A stretch of DNA of 64,000 bases from Virgibacillus proomii (lineage in GTDB: Bacteria; Bacillota; Bacilli; Bacillales; Amphibacillaceae), in contig NZ_FUFN01000008.1 of the NCBI RefSeq assembly GCF_900162615.1, positions 323,580 to 387,579 on the forward strand, given 5' to 3'. The first letter of the stretch is position 1, and each line of letters opens with the position of its first letter. A model generated the notes under the pieces. It was not told the DNA's origin. It searched no databases and worked only from the letters and a program-made list of their open reading frames with translations. The position numbers and the translations under genes were made by a program. Positions 8,813-17,268 of this stretch are shown here, in pieces.

Positions 8813-8953
8813 GTGAAACTTCATTCCGTGGAATGCTTTTTACACGGAATGTTAGTTGAACCAATCGGACATTTAGGTGCCGTTTTTTCCACTTTGACCC
8901 CTTGCACGAACTCAGGTCTTGAAGTGGGAAACTTACGGCACCTTACATGCGGG
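8813..8953 (+). mobile_element. Repeat A copy 4 (short form, first of tandem pair)
   Basis: The short form lacks the 27-base ACCACAAGGG...GGCCCT block. It is bounded by ATAAA, and the right ATAAA is also the left boundary of copy 5. Confidence 0.9.
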
Positions 8954-8958
8954 ATAAA

Positions 8959-9124
8959 GTGAAACTTCATTCCGTGGAATGCTTTTTACACGGAATGTTA
9001 GTACCACAAGGTTATGACCTAAAGGCCCTTGAACCAATCGGGCATTTAGGTGCCGTTTTTCTTTTATGTTCACAATGCATAATAGATTTTAGAATTGAGG
9101 AAAGTACGGCACCTTACATGCGGG
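8959..9124 (+). mobile_element. Repeat A copy 5 (long form, second of tandem pair)
   Basis: The first 120 bases match copy 2 closely, including the CCGTG hairpin. The middle of the distal stem-loop is replaced by an unrelated AT-rich loop (TTCTTTTATGTTCAC...), while GTGCCGT and ACGGCACC are kept. Confidence 0.88.
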
Positions 9125-9356
9125 ATAAATCCTAAAGTTTTACACTTTCCTATAGTATAAAAAAGCTACTTCCTAAAAGAATCAAACTATAAAATAGAAT
9201 TACTTCAAAATTGAAATCAAAGTACAAATGTCTTGTCAGCCTCGACAAGCACTAAAACTCAACAAAAACGCTTAATTCTGCCAATCATCCTTAAAATATT
9301 GTACTAGCTTCCTAAATCATAAAAAATGTTTACATCGTAAAAAATCACAAAATTTA

Positions 9357-9384
9357 TTGACAATATTTAAAGTTCTGCTATGCT
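9357..9384 (+). promoter_or_regulatory. Sigma-A promoter of the aminotransferase gene
   Basis: TTGACA (9357-9362), a 16-base spacer, then TATGCT (9379-9384) preceded by TGC as an extended -10. It lies 66 bases before the start codon. Confidence 0.75.
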
Positions 9385-9449
9385 GTAAACTATTATTCAG
9401 AAAAAAATACACGATGAAACGAAAAGGAAGAAAGGAGAACCTTAAACCG

Positions 9450-10610
9450 ATGTTACCTGATCAACATATACTTAGAATTCCAGGTCCAACACCAATCCCT
9501 CCTAGCGTCACACATGCAATGGCGCAACCGATGATTGGTCATCGCGGGCAAGAAATGAAAGAATTATTACAAACGGTTAAAGAAAAACTAAAACCAATCT
9601 TTGGTACGAAGGAAGATATTTTAATTTATACAGCTAGTGGAACTGCAGCGCTTGAGACAGCCGTAGTAAATGCTGTCCAACCTGGTGAAGAAGTGGTAAT
9701 TATTGTAACTGGCGCCTTTGGAGACCGGTTTACAAAAATTTGTGATGAATATCACATTAAAGTTCATAAATACGACGTAACATGGGGTGAAGCTGCTGAT
9801 CAAGATCGTTTAGCTGAACTATTAAAAGCACATCCAAATGTAAAGGCTGTATTTGCGACTTTTTGTGAAACTTCTACTGCTGTCTTAAATCCTGTAAAGG
9901 AACTAGCAGAGATTGTTCACCGCGAGTCCAATGCATTATTCATTGTTGATGGTGTTTCATGTGTCGGAGGAACGGAAACAAAAATGGATGAGTGGGGACT
10001 AGATATTGTTGTTACTGGATCACAAAAAGCAATGATGCTGCCAGCGGGACTTGCATTTATTGCTGCAAGTGAACGTGCATGGAAAGTGATAGAACAAAAT
10101 CCACATTCAAGATTCTATTTAGACATGCGAAAATATCGTGCCAAACTTAGAGAGGATTCTACGCCTTTCACCCCAGCTGTTTCTTTACTGCAAGGTTTGA
10201 AACAAGCTTTAGCATTAATGGAAGAAGAAGGATTAGCAGCCATTTATAAGCGTCATAACACAATGGCAGCTATGACAAGAGCAGCATTTCATGCATTAAA
10301 TATTCCTTTACTGACAAAGGATGCCGATGCTTCCCCTACTGTAACAGCAGTAAAACCGAATGATTTCTCTTCAGAAGATTTGCGCAAAGTGCTTCGAACT
10401 AACTTTGGCTTAACTATTGCAGGGGGACAGCAACATTTAAAAGGGGCTATTTTCCGCATTGGGCATATGGGTTATTGTTCACCAGCAGATGTTTTGCAAA
10501 CAATCAGTTTAATTGAATTGGGCTTACAACAAATCGGCAAAACAATTGAGCTCGGTACGGGTGTTAAAGCAGCTCAAGCTAATTATCTGGCTGAGTTAAG
10601 CTTGGTTTGA
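9450..10610 (+). CDS. Class V aminotransferase (serine-glyoxylate/phosphoserine type)
   Basis: This 386-residue PLP enzyme of the AGXT/PucG group has the ASGTAALE phosphate-binding segment near residue 62, VDGVSCVGG near 167, and the PLP lysine K193 in TGSQKAMM. ATG 9450 follows AAAGGAGAA; the frame extends upstream only through the promoter. Family members transaminate serine, alanine, glyoxylate or ureidoglycine, and some serve as phosphoserine aminotransferase. Because serA follows on the same strand, with a repeat-filled gap between, a role as SerC substitute is likely but inferred. Confidence 0.85.
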   Translation: MLPDQHILRIPGPTPIPPSVTHAMAQPMIGHRGQEMKELLQTVKEKLKPIFGTKEDILIYTASGTAALETAVVNAVQPGEEVVIIVTGAFGDRFTKICDEYHIKVHKYDVTWGEAADQDRLAELLKAHPNVKAVFATFCETSTAVLNPVKELAEIVHRESNALFIVDGVSCVGGTETKMDEWGLDIVVTGSQKAMMLPAGLAFIAASERAWKVIEQNPHSRFYLDMRKYRAKLREDSTPFTPAVSLLQGLKQALALMEEEGLAAIYKRHNTMAAMTRAAFHALNIPLLTKDADASPTVTAVKPNDFSSEDLRKVLRTNFGLTIAGGQQHLKGAIFRIGHMGYCSPADVLQTISLIELGLQQIGKTIELGTGVKAAQANYLAELSLV

Positions 10611-10827
10611 CTTTTTTAAAATCACCATTAATTTCCTTCCTGTTCTGTCATACAAATTAAAAAATAGGAAGGAAACGAGTCAGCAGTATGGCTTTTTAGA
10701 AGCTCTAATAGTTAAACCTTTTTTGAAATTATTCATTCCTACTGACATAGGTTAATAGGTAACGAAAGCTTCCATATCACACTATTTTTTCCATCTAAGA
10801 CATCGTTTAAGCTTTTGTTTTTATAAA

Positions 10828-10972
10828 GTGAAAACTCATTCAAAGAATGCGTACAGTTATCGCTATCGTAGTTTTTTGTTCTGTTGTCCCAACCAATTAG
10901 GCATTTAGATACGGTTCCCCACTTCGTATAAACTATAACTCTTAAAGTGGGGCTTACGGGCATTTTAGATGC
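10828..10972 (+). repeat. Repeat A copy 6 (degenerate)
   Basis: The ATAAA-GTGAAA start, a CATTCAAAGAATG hairpin remnant, the GCATTTAGATACGGT centre and a CCCCACTT/AAGTGGGG stem are still recognisable. Confidence 0.7.
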
Positions 10973-11039
10973 AAATTAAAAAACTGAAACGCAAGCGCTC
11001 GATAGCGACGTACAACTTAAGATCTCCTGACGAGATACA

Positions 11040-11170
11040 GTGAAACTTCATTCCGTGGAATGTTTTTTTACACGGAATGTTAGATGAACCAATCGGGCAT
11101 TTAGGTGCCGTTTTTCTCATTATATTTGCATAATCATAGATATAAGAAAAATACAAATTCTTACATTTAA
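11040..11170 (+). repeat. Repeat A copy 7 (3' half degenerate)
   Basis: The first half is near-perfect (CATTCCGTG/CACGGAATG hairpin, ATTTAGGTGCCGT). The distal stem has been replaced by AT-rich sequence and ends ACATTTAAGATAAA. An E unit (GACGAGATACA) directly abuts the left end. Confidence 0.75.
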
Positions 11171-11185
11171 GATAAAAGAAAAAGG

Positions 11186-11375
11186 GCCCTGCAACTGGGG
11201 TATGCCGATGCCTGAGCGGCAAACCTACTTTTAGTCGACCTTCCGCCGATGCTGACTTTTGTAGGAAGAAGTTCGAAGTTTGCTAGTTGTTACTGAACGC
11301 TTAAACTAGACAAAGATACTTTTCAAAATAATTATCCACATGTAGGAACAAATATAGTTTCCTAAACGATAAAAA
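11186..11375 (+). repeat. Repeat D with tail
   Basis: GCAACTGGGGTATGCCGATG followed by CCTGAGCGGCAA and TTTTAGTCGACCTTCC is shared with 16097-16145, 34310-34370 and (inverted) 25430-25490. The tail, with TTATCCACATGTA..AATATAGTTTC, is shared with 16230-16280. Confidence 0.7.
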
Positions 11376-11395
11376 ATAATCGAGGAGGAACGATA

Positions 11396-12982
11396 ATGAC
11401 ATTTAAAGTATTAATCGCAGATCCTTTAAGTGATGATGGAATTGCTCCGTTAAAACAAGCAGATAAAATAACAGTTGATATTGGAACAGACTGGTCCAAA
11501 GAAGAACTCGATAAGCGTATTTCAGAGTATGATGCGCTATTAGTTCGTAGTCAAACTCAAGTGACACGTAATTTTATTACGAAAGCCAAAAACTTAAAAA
11601 TCATTGGGCGTGCCGGTGTTGGTGTAGATAATATTGATTTAGAAGCTGCAACAGAACACGGTATTATTGTTGTAAACGCTCCAAATGGAAATACAAATTC
11701 AGCAGCAGAGCACACGGTAGCCATGATGATGGCTCTGTCTCGAAAAATACCCCAAGCTTATTTGTCACTAAAAAATAAACTATGGGATAGAAAAAAATAT
11801 ATTGGAACCGAGTTAAAAAATAAAACGTTAGGAATTATCGGACTCGGAAGAATTGGTTCGGAAGTAGCGTATAGAGCCAGAGGACAACGTATGAACATTG
11901 TTGCATACGATCCATTTCTTACTGAAGACCAAGCTAAGAAATTTGGGATTGAAATAGGCAGCTTGGAAGAAGTATTGAAAAAAGCCGATTTCATCACCAT
12001 TCATACTCCATTGCTGAAAGAAACAAGACATCTGTTAAATAAAGAAGCGTTTGCCTTAATGAAAACCGGAGTCTATATCATTAACTGTGCACGTGGTGGA
12101 ATCATTGATGAAGAAGCACTGTATGATGCTATTGAGGAAAAGAAAGTAGCTGGAGCCGCACTTGACGTCTTTGAAGAAGAACCATTTTTCGAAAATAAAT
12201 TATTGAATTTACCAGAAGTCATCGCTACACCACATTTAGGTGCAAGTACCGTAGAAGCTCAAGAAATTGTCGCTATTGACGTAAGTGAGGATGTCATTCG
12301 CTTTAAGAATGGGGATGCAGTGCGTAATCCTGTTAATTTACCATCTGTAACTAAAGAAGTATTAAGTGAAATTGAACCATACTTCCATTTGGCAGAAAAA
12401 CTCGGTCAGTTTCTTATCCATTTGGCTAAGGAACCCATTGAAGGAATCAATCTCTATTATTCTGGCGATGTCGCCAAGACTAAAATTGAACCAATTACTC
12501 GCAATGCAGTGAAAGGACTATTAACCCGTCATCTCGGCGACCATGTTAATGATGTCAATGCGCTTTATTTAGCAGAAAAAAGAGGAATAACAATTCATGA
12601 AAATAAAACTTCTACCACTCAAGGGTTTACCAACTTAATTCGCGTCGAAGTAAGTACCAAATCAGACAAGCGAAGTGTTGCTGGCACATTACTTAACGGT
12701 TTAGGTCCACGGATTGTAAAAGTAGATGACTATAGTGTCGACGTTACACCAAAAGGTCATCTATTAGTTATTCACCATATCGACCAGCCCGGGGTCATCG
12801 GTAAAATGGGTAGTTTGCTTGCTACAATGCATATCAATATTGCAACAATGCAGGTGGATCGTGCAAAGGTTGGCGGTAATGCAATTATGGTTATGACTGT
12901 AGATCGCCACATTGAAAAGAAGGCGCTGGAAGCATTAGAAAAACTCGAAGAAATCCATGCTGCTATTGCCATCGATCTTTGA
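11396..12982 (+). CDS. serA: D-3-phosphoglycerate dehydrogenase
   Basis: SerA oxidises 3-phosphoglycerate to 3-phosphohydroxypyruvate with NAD, the first step of serine synthesis. The 528-residue protein is the long form: substrate domain (about 1-100 and 285-320), NAD-binding domain with GLGRIG at 149-154, catalytic R233 (CARGG), E262 region and H280 (TPHLGAST), an ASB domain, then a C-terminal ACT domain from about 455 that usually gives feedback control by serine. ATG 11396 follows GAGGAGGA. The upstream aminotransferase and the HAD phosphatase at 16334 could supply the next two steps. Confidence 0.96.
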   Translation: MTFKVLIADPLSDDGIAPLKQADKITVDIGTDWSKEELDKRISEYDALLVRSQTQVTRNFITKAKNLKIIGRAGVGVDNIDLEAATEHGIIVVNAPNGNTNSAAEHTVAMMMALSRKIPQAYLSLKNKLWDRKKYIGTELKNKTLGIIGLGRIGSEVAYRARGQRMNIVAYDPFLTEDQAKKFGIEIGSLEEVLKKADFITIHTPLLKETRHLLNKEAFALMKTGVYIINCARGGIIDEEALYDAIEEKKVAGAALDVFEEEPFFENKLLNLPEVIATPHLGASTVEAQEIVAIDVSEDVIRFKNGDAVRNPVNLPSVTKEVLSEIEPYFHLAEKLGQFLIHLAKEPIEGINLYYSGDVAKTKIEPITRNAVKGLLTRHLGDHVNDVNALYLAEKRGITIHENKTSTTQGFTNLIRVEVSTKSDKRSVAGTLLNGLGPRIVKVDDYSVDVTPKGHLLVIHHIDQPGVIGKMGSLLATMHINIATMQVDRAKVGGNAIMVMTVDRHIEKKALEALEKLEEIHAAIAIDL

Positions 12983-13028
12983 TTACGGAATAAAGAGGCT
13001 GGGACATAAGCAAATACGAAACAGCAAA

Positions 13029-13066
13029 AACCGAACAATTCATTTATAATTGTTCGGTTTGTTTGT
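13029..13066 (+). terminator. Terminator after serA
   Basis: AACCGAACAATT pairs with AATTGTTCGGTT around a short loop and is followed by TGTTTGTGTTT. Confidence 0.75.
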
Positions 13067-13070
13067 GTTT

Positions 13071-13318
13071 AGAAAGCCATAGTTTTTCTTATACGATAAA
13101 GTGAAACTTCATTCAGTAGGAGTTTTCTTCCATCTCCTACTGAACGTTAGTACCTCAGGGGGTATGACCTAAAGGCCCTTAAACGAATCGGGCATTTAGG
13201 TGCCGTTTTCTCCCACTTAGACCTTTTGTATCAACTCAAGATTTTGAAGTGGGAGTCTTACGGCACCTTACATGCGGGATAAAGCCTAAAATTTTATACT
13301 TTACTATAGTACAAGGAC
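13071..13318 (+). repeat. Repeat B copy 3, interrupted by repeat A
   Basis: AGAAAGCCATAGTTTTTCTT before and GCCTAAAATTTTATACTTTA after repeat A copy 8 are the two repeat B halves. Confidence 0.8.
13101..13278 (+). mobile_element. Repeat A copy 8 (long form, CAGTAGG hairpin)
   Basis: This 178-bp complete copy has ATAAA on both sides and is almost identical to copy 14 at 47182, 34 kb away, which points to recent amplification. Hairpin 1 is CATTCAGTAGGAG against CTCCTACTGAACG. Confidence 0.92.
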
Positions 13319-13560
13319 GATTTATGGTTCGTTTTTTAATCAGCTGTTTTCGTTTTGTCCCAGTCTCCTTATTTTTCCATTCCTTCTAACGAATAGTTTA
13401 TCTAATTCTCCCATCCCCGTATCCCTCTTCTGTCACTCCAACTCAAGTCAATCTGTAATTCTTCTAACCTTTTTCTTTAACACAATAACAAGATGATCCC
13501 CTATCTCTTTTAAACGTTAGATTTTGTAATTCTCTTCCCCCTCTAGCCAACTATAATATA

Positions 13561-13589
13561 TTGACAATTTTATCATTTCTAATTAAAAT
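13561..13589 (+). promoter_or_regulatory. Sigma-A promoter of nhaC
   Basis: TTGACA (13561-13566), a 17-base spacer and TAAAAT (13584-13589) lie 54 bases before the nhaC start. Confidence 0.65.
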
Positions 13590-13642
13590 TAATTTTATTA
13601 TTTTGTTGAAAATTACAATTACGGAAGGAGCTGCTTTTTTAA

Positions 13643-15064
13643 ATGCACACGAATATTCCCCAAAAAGACATATACTTTTGGTGGGCAATTTTTCCACTTA
13701 TCATCATGATTATGTCCATGCTGTTAACCATTGTTGTTTTTAAAGGTGAACCACATATACCATTGATTATAGGTACTGGAGCTGCTGCTTTGATTGCTTG
13801 GAAACACAACTATAAATGGAAGGAAATTGAAGAAATGATGTTTCAAGGAATAAGACTAGCACTTCCAGCTGTAATTATTATTATGTTAGTTGGACTAACG
13901 ATTGGTGCATGGATTGGTGGCGGCATTGTAGCAACAATGATCTATTACGGTCTAAAAATTATTTCTCCCTCCATTTTTTTGGTAACGATTACAATCATCT
14001 GCAGTATCGTTGCTTTGACTGTCGGGAGCTCTTGGGCTACGATGGGAACGATTGGTGTTGCAGGGATGGGAATTGGTATCAGCATGGGGATTCCAGCACC
14101 TATCGTCGCTGGTGCTGTTATTTCCGGGTCCTATTTTGGCGATAAAATGTCACCACTATCTGATACGACAAATTTAGCAGCAGGTTTGACAAATACAGAT
14201 TTGTTCATTCATATTAAACATATGCTGTTTACGACGATCCCGGGTTTAATTATTGCACTTATTGTTTTTGCTTACATAGGTAAAGATGTCGGAAAAGCTT
14301 CCATTGAAAATGCAAGTATTGCCCAAACAATAGCCGATTTGGAGGCGAATTTTACTATATCACCTTACCTTTTGCTTATCCCATTGCTAGTCATTATCCT
14401 TGTCATCTTTAAAGTGCCGGCTATTCCAGCAATAGCTGTTGGAATTGTGATGGGATTTTTAGCACAAATTTTTATTCAAGGCGATTCTATTGCCTCTGGT
14501 TTACATGTATTACAAAAGGGTTACTCCATCGAGACATCCAATGAAATGATTGCTGAACTATTTAACCGTGGCGGTTTAATGTCAATGATGTATACGGTGT
14601 CTATGACAATTGTTGCTATGACCTTTGGCGGTATTATGGAATACTCAGGAATGCTAAAAGCAATAATGGACCAATTATTAAAAATAGTTAAAACGACCGG
14701 ATCACTCATTACCTCAACAATCAGTGCTGCTTTTTTAACAAATGCTACCTGCTCAGAACAATACATTTCAATTGTTGTACCTTCACGTATGTTTATGAAT
14801 GTATATAAAGAAAAGGGGTTACACTCTAAAAACCTCTCCCGTTCTTTGGAAGATGGGGGGACGTTAACCTCCGTATTTATTCCTTGGAATACATGTGGTG
14901 TATTTATCTATGCTACCTTAGATGTTCATGCCTTTAGTTATGCTCCATACGCCATTTTAAATTATACTGTACCAATGATTGCAATCCTCTATGCATTCAG
15001 TGGATTTACAATTGCCAAAACAGCTAAAGCAAAGCAAAACGATTATATCAGTGAAGCACAATAG
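13643..15064 (+). CDS. nhaC: NhaC-family Na+/H+ antiporter
   Basis: This 473-residue membrane protein has about twelve hydrophobic helices. Family features include TVGSSWATMGTIGVAG near residue 130, SYFGDKMSPLSDTTNLAAG near 165, and TNATCSEQY in the C-terminal half. NhaC proteins exchange sodium for protons and help in sodium or alkaline stress; some relatives are malate/lactate antiporters, so the substrate is not certain. ATG 13643 follows GGAAGGAG. It is a single gene with its own promoter, fitting a salt-tolerant lifestyle (inference). Confidence 0.88.
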   Translation: MHTNIPQKDIYFWWAIFPLIIMIMSMLLTIVVFKGEPHIPLIIGTGAAALIAWKHNYKWKEIEEMMFQGIRLALPAVIIIMLVGLTIGAWIGGGIVATMIYYGLKIISPSIFLVTITIICSIVALTVGSSWATMGTIGVAGMGIGISMGIPAPIVAGAVISGSYFGDKMSPLSDTTNLAAGLTNTDLFIHIKHMLFTTIPGLIIALIVFAYIGKDVGKASIENASIAQTIADLEANFTISPYLLLIPLLVIILVIFKVPAIPAIAVGIVMGFLAQIFIQGDSIASGLHVLQKGYSIETSNEMIAELFNRGGLMSMMYTVSMTIVAMTFGGIMEYSGMLKAIMDQLLKIVKTTGSLITSTISAAFLTNATCSEQYISIVVPSRMFMNVYKEKGLHSKNLSRSLEDGGTLTSVFIPWNTCGVFIYATLDVHAFSYAPYAILNYTVPMIAILYAFSGFTIAKTAKAKQNDYISEAQ

Positions 15065-15399
15065 GATTTAAAAAAATGTGGTGGTATGACGGAGGGGAAA
15101 ATAACGCTCACCAAACAAGAGAACTTCCTGATGAGATGGAGGTAACTTATTCATAGAGTACTTTTTTAATTCAAACAGTGGGAAGAGCAGATGGTTCCCT
15201 ATCGTAGAAAGAAGCTCGAAGATTGCTAGACGCGTATGCTATACGAAACTACTTTCAAATATCCATCATATAATATGATTAATTAATCTGTTATTTAATC
15301 TACAATATGAACGCTATCATGAACGGTATACGAATGAATTCAGTACTGGGATGATAGATTCAAGCAAATAAACACGTTATTATGCAAAGAGGGGATTAA
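15065..15399. repeat. Intergenic stretch with decayed E/D-type repeat
   Basis: CAAGAGAACTTCCTGATGAG is an E-type start, and the segment 15190-15270 (GTAGAAAGAAGCTCGAAGAT... TACTTTCAAATATCCA) matches the tail after repeat D at 11255-11340. No gene is seen. Confidence 0.5.
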
Positions 15400-16098
15400 A
15401 TGAATAGACAAATTATAGACCGTGGGAGACTTCGTTCTGGACAATCTTTTTACCTAAAAAAGTTAACTGTAAACTATCTTCACGATATTTTAAAATTGCA
15501 ACAAATAGTCGAACAAACAGTAGAGGGCGCTTCTTTTTTACAACCTCTTACCACCGAAGAATACAACTATATTTTATCTGGAAAAGGATCAATGATCGGT
15601 ATATTTATTCATGATCAGTTAGTCGCTTTTCGTGCCATGCTCATCCCAAATTCAAAAGATCCTGAGCATTTAGGAAGAGACCTTGGACTTTTAGAAACAG
15701 AATGGTCGAAAATAATCTATTCCGAAATTTCAATCGTCCATCCAACATATCGAGGAAATCGCCTACAAAATTATATGGGAAAACAATTATTTAAACAAGT
15801 AGATAAACGTATATTTCATTATATAGCAGCTACAGTTGCACCATTTAATATTCCAAGTATTAAAGATAAACTTGCTTTGGGCATGAAAATATCTGCGTTA
15901 AAAGCGAAATATAATGGAAAATTAAGATATATTTTAATTCGTGACTTGCATATACCTCCAGATTACAATAACTATACAACAACGAAAATCGTAAACATGC
16001 AGGATATTAACCTGCAAAAAAACTTGCTTGAAGCAGGCTATTGTGGAATCGCAATACAAAAAAGGAACGGCAATTATGATGTAACCTACGTAAAATAG
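15400..16098 (+). CDS. GNAT-family N-acetyltransferase
   Basis: The 232-residue protein has a GNAT core: GIFIHDQLVAFRAML (strands 2-3), SEISIVHPTYRGNRLQNYMG, which is the acetyl-CoA pyrophosphate loop with the pattern V-x-P-x-Y-R-G-N-x-L, and a C-terminal segment with AATVAPFNIPS. The acceptor substrate is unknown. ATG 15400 follows AAAGAGGGG. It stands alone between repeats, and a D-type repeat begins right at its stop codon. Confidence 0.8.
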   Translation: MNRQIIDRGRLRSGQSFYLKKLTVNYLHDILKLQQIVEQTVEGASFLQPLTTEEYNYILSGKGSMIGIFIHDQLVAFRAMLIPNSKDPEHLGRDLGLLETEWSKIIYSEISIVHPTYRGNRLQNYMGKQLFKQVDKRIFHYIAATVAPFNIPSIKDKLALGMKISALKAKYNGKLRYILIRDLHIPPDYNNYTTTKIVNMQDINLQKNLLEAGYCGIAIQKRNGNYDVTYVK

Positions 16099-16280
16099 GG
16101 GATGCCGGCCTGAGCGGTAAGCCTCTTTTAGTCGGCCTTCCTTTAGATTCAAGCCAATGTTATTTATGATAGAAAGAGATCAAAGTAAGCTACAGCTTGA
16201 GTGGTTAAGCTAGACCATAATACTTTCCCAAAAAGATATCCACAATGTAAAAAGAAATATAGTTTCTCATGCATAAAAAC
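16097..16280 (+). repeat. Repeat D with tail (second copy)
   Basis: GATGCCGGCCTGAGCGGTAA and CTTTTAGTCGGCCTTCC match repeat D at 11190, and the following sequence (AAGATATCCACAATGTA..AATATAGTTTCTC) matches the tail of that copy. Confidence 0.65.
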
Positions 16281-16320
16281 TAGGCAATGCCATGTTTCTA
16301 CGAACGGGCACTTGCCTAGA
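16275..16320 (-). terminator. Terminator of the HAD phosphatase gene
   Basis: On the minus strand CTAGGCAAG pairs with TTGCCTAG, followed by TTTTTATG. Confidence 0.65.
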
Positions 16321-16333
16321 TGTACTTTCTATT

Positions 16334-17119
16334 TTATACATGTTGGTTAATAAGTGAGAGAAGTTCAGTTAAACTCTCAACCTCAAACGTAGGCAACCCA
16401 TTTGTTTGAAGATCCTGTCTATTAATCCATACCGAATCTATTCCGCTTCGTGAAGCACCTAATATGTCCGTATGCAAATTATCCCCTACCATAATCGCTT
16501 CTTCTTCTTTTACGTCCAATTTTTCCAATGTGTATTGAAATATAGCAGGATCAGGCTTCCCGCTGCCAAAGTCGCCTGACACAACAATCTCTTCAAAATA
16601 ATCTTTTAGTTTTGGAGTCATTTCCAGTTTCGTGTGTTGTAAATCCGGTGAACCGTTCGTTAGTAAAGCCAGCTTAAAATCATTTGCTAAAGCATCTAAG
16701 ACATCAAACGTATCTTCAAAAACAAATGGTTTCTTCTTTCTTACCTTGGGAAATGTTTCCGCTAATTCAATTGCTAATTGTCGGTCTTCAACACCTACTC
16801 CTTCTAACCCCTTTTCCCAAGCTTCCTTTCGATAAATAGGCGCGATTTCTTTTAACTGTTGAAACGCCTTTCCTTCATCATCAAACTCTCCCCAAAGTCC
16901 TTCGAAAGGGTTAATACCAATCATTTGTGTAAATGGGTAAGTAGAATAGGATGCGTATAACGACCGAGCTTTCTCTCGCACACTTTCTTCTAAATCGATT
17001 GGGTCTATCTTAGGATTGATTTTATTTGCCTTGTTACAGGCTTCTTTGAACGATTCTGCTACACTCTTCTTATCCCAAAGTAGTGTATCATCTAAATCAA
17101 AAATAATTGCTTTACGCAT
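16334..17119 (-). CDS. HAD-superfamily phosphatase (YsaA-like, candidate phosphoserine phosphatase)
   Basis: The 261-residue protein has HAD motif I IFDLDDTLLW, motif II LLTNGS, the motif III lysine in GSGKPDPAIF and motif IV MVGDNLHTDILGA, so the active site is complete. Length and sequence resemble B. subtilis YsaA, which I recall being assigned as that organism's phosphoserine phosphatase. With serA and a class V aminotransferase about 5 kb away it could finish serine synthesis (inference). The frame extends upstream to 17182, but AAAAAGGAG lies just before ATG 17119, and MRKAIIFDLDD is the natural start. Confidence 0.8.
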   Translation of the reverse strand: MRKAIIFDLDDTLLWDKKSVAESFKEACNKANKINPKIDPIDLEESVREKARSLYASYSTYPFTQMIGINPFEGLWGEFDDEGKAFQQLKEIAPIYRKEAWEKGLEGVGVEDRQLAIELAETFPKVRKKKPFVFEDTFDVLDALANDFKLALLTNGSPDLQHTKLEMTPKLKDYFEEIVVSGDFGSGKPDPAIFQYTLEKLDVKEEEAIMVGDNLHTDILGASRSGIDSVWINRQDLQTNGLPTFEVESLTELLSLINQHV

Positions 17120-17211
17120 CCATACAACTCCTTTTTCTGTTGCATATCTTACTAAAAGTATACAACATTTTACGAAAAACAAAAAAACTAATTAATTTAG
17201 GGTTGATTTTA

Positions 17212-17240
17212 TTGAAAATATAGACTAATATAGTTATTAA
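17212..17240 (+). promoter_or_regulatory. Possible promoter of the branched-chain aminotransferase gene
   Basis: TTGAAA (17212-17217), 17 bases, TATTAA (17235-17240), followed by an AAGGGGA ribosome binding site before ATG 17269. Confidence 0.5.
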
Positions 17241-17268
17241 AATTTTTACAGCTAAGGGGATATTAGCA

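Larger units (their letters stand above)
8781..9165 (+). repeat. Repeat B copy 2, interrupted by two repeat A copies
   Basis: The left arm AGAAAGCTATCGTTTTTCTT and right arm CCTAAAGTTTTACACTTTCC match repeat B. Two head-to-tail repeat A elements occupy its ATAAA site. Confidence 0.8.
8395..9349. other. Repeat-filled intergenic region
   Basis: No gene is supported. It holds a C-type repeat unit (about 8590-8712, reading TGCTACGACAGCGACACATC), repeat B copy 2 and a two-copy repeat A array. Short open frames across the array (MRDKVKLHSVECFLHG...) recur wherever the element occurs and have no ribosome binding site. Confidence 0.7.
10611..11395. other. Repeat-filled gap between aminotransferase and serA
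   Basis: It contains an imperfect TTTCCTTCCT/AGGAAGGAAA hairpin after the aminotransferase (10631-10676, no clear T-run), repeat A copies 6 and 7, an E unit (10990-11040) and a D unit with its tail (11190-11375). No gene is supported. The serA ribosome binding site GAGGAGGA lies at the right end. Confidence 0.6.
12995..13375. repeat. GGCTGGGACA inverted repeat split by repeats B and A
   Basis: The left arm AAGAGGCTGGGACATAAGCA followed by AATACGAAACAGC is mirrored at 13337-13372 by GCTGTTTTCGTTTTGTCCCA followed by GTCTC. Such GGCTGGGACA palindromes are common after genes in Firmicutes. Here the loop is occupied by a terminator hairpin, then repeat B copy 3, which itself contains repeat A copy 8: three levels of nesting. 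Confidence 0.7.

Noticed and set aside
8947..9135. Open frame MRDKVKLHSVECFLHG... as a small protein; similar frames at 8729 and 54754
   Set aside because: It is the translation of repeat A, appears wherever the element occurs in that frame, lacks a ribosome binding site, and is destroyed in many copies.
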